In this document: positions 1 through 6,858 of the stretch, in pieces
Numbering within the stretch: position 1 is the stretch's first letter
How the letters are laid out: the number at the start of each line of letters is the position of its first letter
DNA from: Phycisphaerae bacterium
GTDB taxonomy: Bacteria > Planctomycetota > Phycisphaerae > UBA1845
NCBI GenBank assembly: GCA_021604825.1
Contig: BQJS01000130.1
Coordinates: 1-14,019, forward strand
Direction: 5' to 3'
DNA: 14,019 nucleotides
The notes under the pieces: model-generated
Seen by the model: only the letters and a program-made list of their open reading frames with translations
Told to the model about the DNA's origin: nothing
The model's database searches: none
Position numbers and translations under genes: made by a program

Positions 1-550
1 GGATGCCCACCCAACTCAGTTCAAAGAGCGTGAGCGGTTCGAGGTAGCCCGTCTCACGCACCATCCCGTCGATAACCAGATTCGTACTCGTTCCGATGAG
101 CGTACACATTCCTCCAAGAATCGTCGCGTACGATAGCGGAATCAAAAGCTTCGATGCCGGGATCTGCCGCTTGCGACACCAACTCAACACTTCCGGCATT
201 AGCATCGCCACGATGGGCGTGTTGTTGAGAAACGCCGAAACACCCGCCGACGAAACCATCATCCGACTCATCGCAGCGCGAACTCCGGTCCCCACACCCA
301 ACAACCGCGACACCAACATGTGCAATGCCCCCGTCTCGCGCAGACCGGCGGCTACCACAAACATTGCTCCCACTGTGACGAGGCCATGATTGCTCAAACC
401 GTGGAACGCTTGCTCAGGCGTTATGATCCCCGCCGCCACGACCATCACCAAGCCTCCGGTAAACGCGGCGTCGGGTGGCAGCCAACTTCGCACCAGGGCG
501 ATGAGCATCAACGCCAAGACTCCGAGAGTCAGGATTGCTTCCCAGGACAT
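1..550 (-). CDS. SLC13/DASS-family anion permease, N-terminal part (truncated by window edge)
   Basis: Translating the minus strand from the ATG at 550-548 gives 183 residues that run off the left edge open. The start is well fixed because an in-frame TAG lies one codon upstream (556-554). The sequence is hydrophobic with several membrane segments. It shows two family signatures: SAFLNNTPIVAMLMP at about residues 104-118 and GGMCTLIGTSTNLV at about 146-159. The second is the Ser-Asn-Thr-type substrate and sodium motif region of SLC13/DASS and ArsB/NhaD-superfamily carriers. Full-length bacterial relatives such as E. coli YfbS are about 600 residues and often carry two central TrkA-C (RCK) domains, which lie outside this window. 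The likely role is inner-membrane, ion-coupled uptake of an inorganic anion such as sulfate or of a dicarboxylate; the substrate cannot be told from this part. The upstream Shine-Dalgarno is weak. The gene lies 151 bases downstream of the TPR gene on the same strand, so they may or may not share a transcript. Confidence 0.85.
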   Translation of the reverse strand, partial: MSWEAILTLGVLALMLIALVRSWLPPDAAFTGGLVMVVAAGIITPEQAFHGLSNHGLVTVGAMFVVAAGLRETGALHMLVSRLLGVGTGVRAAMSRMMVSSAGVSAFLNNTPIVAMLMPEVLSWCRKRQIPASKLLIPLSYATILGGMCTLIGTSTNLVIDGMVRETGYLEPLTLFELSWVGI

Positions 551-701
551 TTGCTAACCGTCACTTTCTGTCAAATCATAGCCCGATTCGCTCGAACCGG
601 ATTGGCTCATTCGCATCATTGGCATCGACCATTCTCGCCTAAATCCATAAGACCCAGGGGCGTATTCAAAAAGATTAATACTTGCACGTGAATGGGTAGG
701 T

Positions 702-2753
702 TTAGGGCCGGTTTCGCGTTTCGGCCAGCGGTGGGCGGTACTTCTTGTGTTCCACGAACAGGGCATTTCGGCGCCGCAATTCACCGAGACTTCCGCTCAA
801 TCCTTGCTTCGTCGCCAACTGGATGGCTTCCGATTGCGTGGCGATTGCCTGCTCATAAGCCTTCGTTTCTGCATATGCGGTGGCCAACGTGCTGAGGGCC
901 ATTGGGTCGTTGTAGGCCGTCTTGTCGCAGAGGCTCAAAGCGACTTCCACCGCACGTTTGCCGTCTCGAATCGAATTGTCCGGACACGTTGCGAGCAGCC
1001 ACGCCAAATGACCGCTCAACTCCGCATTACCACTTGAACATTTCAGCCCATTTTCAAGCGTTTCTTTCGCTCCAGCGAATCGTGCATTGGCTTCCTGCAC
1101 CGCCGCCAGCCGGGCGATCGCCACTACGAAACATGGCGCGGCGTCGATCGCGAGTTGGTAGTGAGTCACGGCATCATTCAATCGTCCGTAACCGGCATAT
1201 ACTTCGGCGATGTTGTATTGATATTTGGCGTGTGTCGGAGCCAATTCGATGGCTTGCTTTAGGTGTTGTAATGCTTGATCTGGGCGGCCGATCTTTAACG
1301 CCGAGATGCCCAAACCGTTGAATGCTTTTGCGTCCGCCGGATTCAAAACGGATGCCCGCCCATAGTGGTCATATGCGTCTTCGTGACGGCCCATCGTACG
1401 CAGCGACTCCGCGACATTGACATGGGCGATGTGACTCTCAACCCCAACGCGCAGGGCGTGCGCCCAAAGTGATTGCGAGTCACGCCAAACGGTTGCCTGG
1501 GCCATCGTCAGAAAAAAAAGTCCGACCAGGTACGCCGCCATCGACACCCGCGCAAGCTTGGCAAACGTCTCGCGCGACGGTTCGCGCTTCGCTTTCCGAA
1601 CAACCCGATGCAAGGCAGCCGCCGCAAGAATCGCTATTGGAAGCAGTGGCAAGTAACCATAGCGGTCGGCGACAAACTGTTCGCCACTTTGGGCGACACC
1701 TGAGACTGGGCCCAACAACAACGCGTATGCGATCGCGGCGATCAGCAGCGCGGGGAATTTGCGCCGCAGCACGAGAACGGCGATGGCTCCACCCACGGCG
1801 ACCGTTGCCGACAATACAAACGTCCAACCCAAAAGCTGGGCCCGCTCGGGGATTGGATACAGCGCGCATAACTTGGTTGGCACCAAAAACTTCATGGGAT
1901 ACCAACAGATGCCATAGAAAAATGTCGCCAGCCTTGAGATCAGATCGAAACGGGCGATTGGCTGCCACGCTTCCGCAGCCGCCTGAGCCTTGATCGCCAA
2001 CACCGACGCCGCAATCGAGCAAGAGATGTACGGGGTTTTCTCAGCCAATCGCGACGTCAAAATCGACATTGACGTCCCTAGTCGTCGGAGCGGAAATTCG
2101 TCGATGGCCAGCAATACCAGTGGCAACGGAACGGCGGATGCCTTGGTCATCAAAGTGAGGCCAAACGCAATCCAAGAAAAAACAAGCCATCCGTAGCCCC
2201 GCGAAGAGGCAGCGAACTTCAGATATCCCAAGACCGTCAACATCACGAAGACGCCCGACAATACGTCGCGCCTTTCAGTCACCCAAGATACCGATTCGAC
2301 TCGAAGCGGATGGATCGCGAACAATAGGGCTGCGACCATCGCCGCTCTCTGCAGCAATCGATGATCGGATGGTTCGTCCGACTTGAATCCACGCAAAAGC
2401 AGCATCAAGGCAACATCGAAAAACAGGACCGATGCCAGGCAATGCAGAAGCAAATTGGTCAGATGGAATCCGAAGGGATTGAGTCCCCAAACCGCGTGAT
2501 CGACGGCCAAGCTAAGCCATGCGAGCGGTTGATAGTGGCCGCCGTGAAACGTGGTGAACATCCACTCAACGTGAGTCCCATCCAGCCCGCGAATCCCCTC
2601 GTTGAAAACGATATTGGCGTCATCGTCCCAATTGACGAATTCACCGGATAACCCACTGGCAAAAGCGGCAAAGGTGATCACAGCAATCGCCAGACGAATG
2701 CCCCAGCGGGCGGTCCCGCTCGTCGATTTGGATGGAGTGTCGATCTCGGTCAC
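702..2753 (-). CDS. Polytopic membrane protein with C-terminal TPR repeats (TMTC/GT-C glycosyltransferase-like)
   Basis: The 683-residue product has two halves. Residues about 20-425 form many transmembrane segments. They carry a conserved acidic loop after the first segment (NWDDD, residues 41-45), the motif AIHPLRVESVSWVTERRD (146-163) and FVADRYGYLP (360-369). These features fit the bacterial relatives of eukaryotic TMTC O-mannosyltransferases, which belong to the GT-C/PMT-like group, where an acidic residue in the first external loop is catalytic. Residues about 442-543 form three consecutive canonical 34-residue TPRs. A more diverged helical region follows, including HLAWLLATCPD and DPMALSTLATAYAETKAYEQA, a tail common in planctomycete TPR proteins. 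The start is GTG at 2753. An in-frame TAG four codons upstream rules out a longer form, and no Shine-Dalgarno is visible. The likely role is transfer of sugar from a lipid carrier to exported protein or polysaccharide. That function is inferred from architecture only, and neither donor nor acceptor is evident. Confidence 0.85.
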   Translation of the reverse strand: MTEIDTPSKSTSGTARWGIRLAIAVITFAAFASGLSGEFVNWDDDANIVFNEGIRGLDGTHVEWMFTTFHGGHYQPLAWLSLAVDHAVWGLNPFGFHLTNLLLHCLASVLFFDVALMLLLRGFKSDEPSDHRLLQRAAMVAALLFAIHPLRVESVSWVTERRDVLSGVFVMLTVLGYLKFAASSRGYGWLVFSWIAFGLTLMTKASAVPLPLVLLAIDEFPLRRLGTSMSILTSRLAEKTPYISCSIAASVLAIKAQAAAEAWQPIARFDLISRLATFFYGICWYPMKFLVPTKLCALYPIPERAQLLGWTFVLSATVAVGGAIAVLVLRRKFPALLIAAIAYALLLGPVSGVAQSGEQFVADRYGYLPLLPIAILAAAALHRVVRKAKREPSRETFAKLARVSMAAYLVGLFFLTMAQATVWRDSQSLWAHALRVGVESHIAHVNVAESLRTMGRHEDAYDHYGRASVLNPADAKAFNGLGISALKIGRPDQALQHLKQAIELAPTHAKYQYNIAEVYAGYGRLNDAVTHYQLAIDAAPCFVVAIARLAAVQEANARFAGAKETLENGLKCSSGNAELSGHLAWLLATCPDNSIRDGKRAVEVALSLCDKTAYNDPMALSTLATAYAETKAYEQAIATQSEAIQLATKQGLSGSLGELRRRNALFVEHKKYRPPLAETRNRP

Positions 2754-2900
2754 CCGGGTATTCTACAACAACCGATGCCAACCGACAGCGCCGGTCGACA
2801 ATCGACACAGGGCAGGTTGACCAAGCGTGGAGCCGTTGATACGTTTCTGACGGTGTAGAATATGCCCGAATGGCATCACGCGAATTGGATCGAAAATCCC
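2754..2900. promoter_or_regulatory. Divergent promoter region between the TPR gene and the aminotransferase gene
   Basis: This is the only divergent spacer in the window, so both flanking genes should be promoted here. A TAGAAT hexamer (5 of 6 matches to the sigma-70 -10 box) occurs facing each gene: minus strand 2765-2760 and plus strand 2856-2861. Neither has a convincing -35 box at 16-18 bases. The minus-strand copy ends six bases before the GTG of the TPR gene. The plus-strand copy abuts the ATG at 2862, which suggests that the ATG at 2901 is the real aminotransferase start. Assignment of exact promoters is weak. Confidence 0.3.
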
Positions 2901-4097
2901 ATGAAATTCCCTGCAATCATCCCAGCCAGTCGGACCGAGGATATCAAATACGCCGTGCGCGATGTCGTTGTGTTGGCGCAAGAGGTGGCGGCGGCTGGCA
3001 AACAGATGTGCTATCTGAATATCGGTGATCCGAACCTGTTCGATTTTGAAACGCCTGCACACATTGTCGAAGCGGTGCATCGAGCGATGAAGGAAAACCG
3101 TAACGGGTATGCGCCGTCGTCGGGCACCAAGGGAGCAGTAAAATCAATCAACGCCCAAGCCACCCGCCAAGGCATCAAGTCGGTGCAGCATACGTTCGTG
3201 ACTACGGGAGCAAGCGAGGCCATCGACCTGGCACTGACGGCCCTTGTGAACCCCGGCGAAAATGTCTTGACGCCATCACCGGTGTATCCACTCTACACCG
3301 CGATTCTCTCGAAGCTCGATGCCGTCAACAATCCGTACTATCTCGACGAAGACAACAACTGGGAGCCCGACATCGCCGACATCGCGTCGAAGATCAATGA
3401 CAAGACTCGAGCGCTGATCTTGCTAAATCCGAACAACCCGACGGGTACGGTCTATTCAAGAGAAACGCTGCAAGCCGCCATCGATCTGGCGATCAAACAC
3501 AATCTCGTCATCTTTAGCGATGAGATTTACGACAAGCTGCTGCTCGATGATTTGCCTTACACGTCGATCGCGTCGATGACCGACGAATTGCCCATCGTGA
3601 CGTTCAATGGAATGAGCAAGGCCTATCTCGCTCCTGGATTTCGGATTGGATGGGGAATCGTCAGCGGTCCAGGCGAAATCGTTGGCGATTACAGCGAGGC
3701 GATTCAAAAGCTCGAGCGGGCTCGTCTCAGTGCCAACCATCCGGAGCAATACGCCATACCAGCCGCCCTCGATGGCGATCATTCGTTCCTCGAACCTGTC
3801 CTCGAGCGATTGCGACGTCGGCGCGACCTCACGGTGAATCGACTCAACGCGATCGACGGCATCAGTTGCGTCCGACCACAAGCGGCTTTCTACGCATTCC
3901 CGCGGATTGAGTTGGGTGTGGATGACGAGACATTCGTCCAAAGATTGGTACGCGAGACGGGAACGGTCTGCGTCCATGGCAGTGGGTTCGGTCAGCGTCC
4001 AGGGACGCAGCATTTCCGTGTGGTATTTCTTGCGCAGGACGAAACGCTAAACCGCGCGTTTGATCACATTGAAGCGGTGGCCAAGATGTATCGCTAA
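2901..4097 (+). CDS. PLP-dependent class I aminotransferase, AlaA-like (probable alanine/aspartate-type transaminase)
   Basis: This fold-type I aminotransferase would transfer an amino group between an amino acid and a 2-oxo acid in the cytosol. Numbered from the ATG at 2901 (398 residues), the PLP Schiff-base lysine is Lys240 in FNGMSKAYLAPGFRIGWG. The phosphate-binding Arg is in that same stretch. NPNNPTG (176-182) and SDEIYDKLL (206-214, with the Asp and Tyr that contact PLP) are intact. The C-terminal HFRVVFL holds the usual carboxylate-binding Arg. The N-terminal segment RTEDIKYAVRDVVVLA and YLNIGDPNLFDF resemble the AlaA/archaeal alanine aminotransferase branch, so alanine:2-oxoglutarate activity is the best guess. 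The exact substrate is unproven. An in-frame ATG at 2862 would add 13 residues. I prefer 2901 because those residues are atypical for the family and a -10-like TAGAAT directly abuts 2862. It is the only plus-strand gene and converges with the lipoprotein gene after a 15-base gap. Confidence 0.9.
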   Translation: MKFPAIIPASRTEDIKYAVRDVVVLAQEVAAAGKQMCYLNIGDPNLFDFETPAHIVEAVHRAMKENRNGYAPSSGTKGAVKSINAQATRQGIKSVQHTFVTTGASEAIDLALTALVNPGENVLTPSPVYPLYTAILSKLDAVNNPYYLDEDNNWEPDIADIASKINDKTRALILLNPNNPTGTVYSRETLQAAIDLAIKHNLVIFSDEIYDKLLLDDLPYTSIASMTDELPIVTFNGMSKAYLAPGFRIGWGIVSGPGEIVGDYSEAIQKLERARLSANHPEQYAIPAALDGDHSFLEPVLERLRRRRDLTVNRLNAIDGISCVRPQAAFYAFPRIELGVDDETFVQRLVRETGTVCVHGSGFGQRPGTQHFRVVFLAQDETLNRAFDHIEAVAKMYR

Positions 4098-4112
4098 TGA
4101 ATCACTACTACG

Positions 4113-6314
4113 TTACGGTGCTTGCGGAAATTCGAACAAATAGATAGCTGGCTCATCGACGTTTGAAACGGCGATAACTTCTCCCGAAGCGGCCATCCGC
4201 CCCACCGTGATTCGATCCGCGACGTCGGCAACCGATAGCGGTTGGGAATTCGCAAACGGCGGTTCCGTTTGAATCGCGACTACCTGACTCACTGCGTTGG
4301 CAACGATTGCAACCCTGCCAATCTCAAAGTGCGAGATATCAACGGCCCCGCGTTTGTCGATACCGGGTAGCTGCGCGGTGTGGATCACTTGCTCGGTCGC
4401 GACATCAACAATCGCCAGATTGACTTGCCCCAACTCGTCGTCCACCGCGACGGCCAACACTTCTCCATCGCTGCTCAAGGCGAGCGCCACCGGATTGTCG
4501 CCCGCCCCATCGCTAACGTCGATACGCGAGATCGCAAACGGTGCAGCCGTTTGAACCGAGACGACGGCCCCCAGACCGGCCAGGAATACTCGACTGCCAT
4601 CCGGTGAGTAAACCAATTGCTGGGCGAGTGCCGTCCCGCCGGCGTTTGTCACCAGATCGATCGGTGGGATGATGAAGTTCGGATTGGTCCGATCGACGTT
4701 TGCGAAGATCAATTCGCCCGCCTGTCCGATTGGGGCCAAATCCTCCAGCAGCGTTGCCAACTGTGATCCATCCGGACTGAGTCGAGAGTAGACGGGTACG
4801 TCGCCATCTGGCGTCTGCATGCGGCGCACTTCGTCCGCAAACGTGCTGTCGTCGGTTCGCAGAATCGTCACGCGATCGGCGAAGTCCAAGGAGGTCGTGG
4901 GCACATAAACGCGAGTTTCCAGCAGGTCGAAATCGACAATCTCGCCAATGTAATCCGCCGTCGATGTTTCTGTCTGGCGAATGACATCGAGCGTGACGCC
5001 GTTAAATGAAACGCCCGCATCCGGTCGATCCGTGATGACCGATAGTACTGCGCCTGAAGGTGAGTATCCGAGGGCGCTCGTGCCCAAAGGTGCCAAGGTT
5101 TCCGGCGTTGGAACGGTCTGCAGGGTGAACGGATCGTTGGTGTCAAATTGTGTCACCACACCGCTGCCGACATCGCTGAATACACCCACCGCTCCACCGG
5201 GTGCCAAGCGCAAAAGGTCTGGCGTCATGGTTTCCGGCAATTCTATTCTCGCCCGACGCCGAGCCAACGCTGCGGTTTGCGACGTGAAATTGACATCGCC
5301 GAATACAAAATCCCCGGTGGCCCCGCAGGATGGAGCCAGCCCGCCATGCCTGCGCACCGCGACGGAGACAAACTGCCCCGTCAGATTCCCAGTGGTCGGA
5401 TCGACCGTCAACGACTCCAACCGCGCGATGGTCTGGTCGCACAGGGCTTCGTTGGTTCGGTTGATCGTACAGAGACCGATACTTGTCGCATCGCCGACAA
5501 CAAATTCCGTGACGGTGGATCCAAAACCGGTGCGGTCTACCGTTTGGGCCTGCTGATTCGAGAAAACAATCGTCCCATTTTGAGTACGACCTACGTCACT
5601 CGCGTCCGGATCGAACGTGGTCTCTTGAACAAACGAATACGAATCTTCGATGGTGGCGGGCTGTGTGCCGGGCGGCAATGAAAAATTCAGCGACGCGGCG
5701 TTCAGTTGCCCCAACGCATCTTGAACCTGAGGCAGTGACAATATCTCGGCACAATTGTTGGCAACGATGGGTGGAGGTTCTGGAAAATCGACGCTCAACC
5801 GATTGATATTGACCAGCCGGGGTTCGGTCGTTGATACCGACATGCAGAGATTGAATCGACCGGCCAACAGTGCTTGCAGGCCCGTTGTGTTAACGTTGAT
5901 TTCGGCTGGGAGAATTTCCGTGACGATGTTGTCAACGTGGTCTACGACGATGGGCGTTTGTCCAATTCCCGATTCGCAGGCGTTGGTGGTGAGGTCGGGC
6001 TCCAAACGAAGCGTGACAACGACCACGCCTGATGTCCCAACATCCACGCCGCTTGACCCGTTTTCGACGCTGATGTCCGCCGCCTCCAGCGTTATCGTGG
6101 CGCTCAGCGGTGTGTCGGATGGAATGTCGCTGGAAATGTCAAAATTGAATTGGCGTGAAAGAATGCCCTCGACTCCGACATCGAAAACCCCGTTCGAGCC
6201 CATGTCCAGAGATACCGCGGAACCACCTCCGCCGCCGGGATTCTGCGTCGGCGTACAGCCACCCGCAACGCACAGTGCCACGCCGATCGTCAAAACTCGA
6301 ATGGGCAAAGACAA
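4113..6314 (-). CDS. Predicted lipoprotein with beta-propeller-like C-terminal half, function unknown
   Basis: The product is 733 residues. It begins with a short positive N-terminus, a hydrophobic stretch and VAGGC, which suggests lipoprotein processing at Cys20, although Ala rather than Leu at -3 makes the lipobox imperfect. A Pro/Gly-rich linker with GGGGG follows. Residues about 35-175 are a beta-rich, Thr/Val/Asp-rich domain with no family I can name. Residues about 185-365 form a second extracellular-type region with two or three cysteines that could pair. From about residue 365 to the end, repeated segments such as YSPSGAVLSVI, LSPDGSQLATLL, YSPDGSRVFLAG and LSSDGEVLAVAVDDE look like WD40/TolB/YVTN-type propeller blades. 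The start is TTG at 6314; an upstream in-frame TGA, no intervening ATG, and a strong AAGGGGG five bases before it support this. The protein is probably surface- or periplasm-facing. No catalytic motif is seen. It is separated from clpS by 118 bases and is probably its own unit. Confidence 0.8.
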   Translation of the reverse strand: MSLPIRVLTIGVALCVAGGCTPTQNPGGGGGSAVSLDMGSNGVFDVGVEGILSRQFNFDISSDIPSDTPLSATITLEAADISVENGSSGVDVGTSGVVVVTLRLEPDLTTNACESGIGQTPIVVDHVDNIVTEILPAEINVNTTGLQALLAGRFNLCMSVSTTEPRLVNINRLSVDFPEPPPIVANNCAEILSLPQVQDALGQLNAASLNFSLPPGTQPATIEDSYSFVQETTFDPDASDVGRTQNGTIVFSNQQAQTVDRTGFGSTVTEFVVGDATSIGLCTINRTNEALCDQTIARLESLTVDPTTGNLTGQFVSVAVRRHGGLAPSCGATGDFVFGDVNFTSQTAALARRRARIELPETMTPDLLRLAPGGAVGVFSDVGSGVVTQFDTNDPFTLQTVPTPETLAPLGTSALGYSPSGAVLSVITDRPDAGVSFNGVTLDVIRQTETSTADYIGEIVDFDLLETRVYVPTTSLDFADRVTILRTDDSTFADEVRRMQTPDGDVPVYSRLSPDGSQLATLLEDLAPIGQAGELIFANVDRTNPNFIIPPIDLVTNAGGTALAQQLVYSPDGSRVFLAGLGAVVSVQTAAPFAISRIDVSDGAGDNPVALALSSDGEVLAVAVDDELGQVNLAIVDVATEQVIHTAQLPGIDKRGAVDISHFEIGRVAIVANAVSQVVAIQTEPPFANSQPLSVADVADRITVGRMAASGEVIAVSNVDEPAIYLFEFPQAP

Positions 6315-6319
6315 TGACG

Positions 6320-6326
6320 CCCCCTT
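6320..6326 (-). promoter_or_regulatory. Strong Shine-Dalgarno that fixes a TTG start
   Basis: The minus strand reads AAGGGGG, then CGTCA, then TTG (6314-6312). The five-base spacing and lack of any in-frame ATG or GTG before the upstream TGA make the TTG the start of the lipoprotein gene. Confidence 0.65.
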
Positions 6327-6432
6327 ATATATGTGGATGGATCAACAATCCTAAGTCGCGACTTCAAACATACTACCAGCCACCGCAAAACCGGTTGCAC
6401 TGCGATTTCAGCCACAAGTTCAACAGCCCGCG

Positions 6433-6792
6433 CTAAGACGTCGGACATGGTTCGATCACTGCCGACATGCACCCCTGGCAATGTGAAATGCGTTTGTCGC
6501 GTCCGAAGGCGTGAATCTGGTCGCGTTTGAGTTCGGCCCGCTCCATCGTTGTCGTGTCGACAATCACTCGCCCCGTCTGATCCACTTCACAGGCCATGCG
6601 AAACGCGTCCTCGAGCTTAAGGCCGAAGAGTCGATTGAGCATCAGGATGACGTACTCGTATGAATGATCGTCGTCATCGAGCAAGATCACGTTGTAGGGT
6701 GGCTGGCGTCGCGGCTTGCTGTTGCGATTTGGCTTGGCACGCGACGTCTTGGGTGCGTCGATGATTGTCGTGATTGAATCGTTGTCTGCCAT
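6433..6792 (-). CDS. clpS: ATP-dependent Clp protease adaptor ClpS
   Basis: ClpS binds the N-terminal domain of ClpA (or ClpC) and delivers substrates bearing destabilising N-terminal residues to the protease in the cytosol. The 119-residue product has a basic, disordered N-terminal arm of about 30 residues. The ClpS core then runs from YNVILLDDDDHSYEYV through GRVIVDTTTMERAELKRDQIHAFG. The core aligns without gaps to E. coli ClpS from its Tyr28 to Gly69. At the N-degron pocket, E. coli Asn34, Asp35, Met40 and His66 correspond here to Asp39, Asp40, Tyr45 and Asp71, so only Asp35 is kept. The tail ends HCQGCMSAVIEP, close to the RCKGSMSAVIEP-like tail I associate with planctomycete ClpS proteins, but with an added Cys. 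The ATG at 6792 is two codons after an in-frame TAG. The gene follows miaB by 66 bases on the same strand; no clpA is in the window. Confidence 0.92.
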   Translation of the reverse strand: MADNDSITTIIDAPKTSRAKPNRNSKPRRQPPYNVILLDDDDHSYEYVILMLNRLFGLKLEDAFRMACEVDQTGRVIVDTTTMERAELKRDQIHAFGRDKRISHCQGCMSAVIEPCPTS

Positions 6793-6858
6793 CTAAAACA
6801 TCTCTGGTAAACTATGTCTGGTGCGGAACCGTGGGGCCCTTCAATGGATCGCTAACCA

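Noticed and set aside
569..574. Perfect TTGACA (minus strand) upstream of the SLC13 gene
   Set aside because: It lies only 18 bases before the ATG, so a -10 box at normal spacing would fall inside the coding sequence and none is present there.
554..784. 76-codon minus-strand frame spanning the end of the TPR gene and the spacer
   Set aside because: Most of it is a shifted frame of the TPR gene; only the last 23 codons lie in non-coding DNA and are noted separately as a weak leader-peptide idea.
1480..2022. 180-codon minus-strand frame inside the TPR gene
   Set aside because: It overlaps the conserved membrane domain in another frame, and its Arg/Gly/Cys-rich composition is typical of a shifted frame.
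2862..2900. Earlier ATG (2862) for the aminotransferase
   Set aside because: The 13 added residues do not resemble family N-termini, there is no better ribosome site, and a -10-like TAGAAT immediately precedes this ATG. It is not formally excluded.
4098..4112. Bidirectional terminator between the convergent aminotransferase and lipoprotein genes
   Set aside because: The gap is only 15 bases and holds no inverted repeat.
4981..5556. 191-codon plus-strand frame inside the lipoprotein gene
   Set aside because: It lies opposite the lipoprotein gene, is rich in Pro, Thr, Ser and Arg with no motif or ribosome site, and the minus-strand protein has clear signal peptide and blade repeats.
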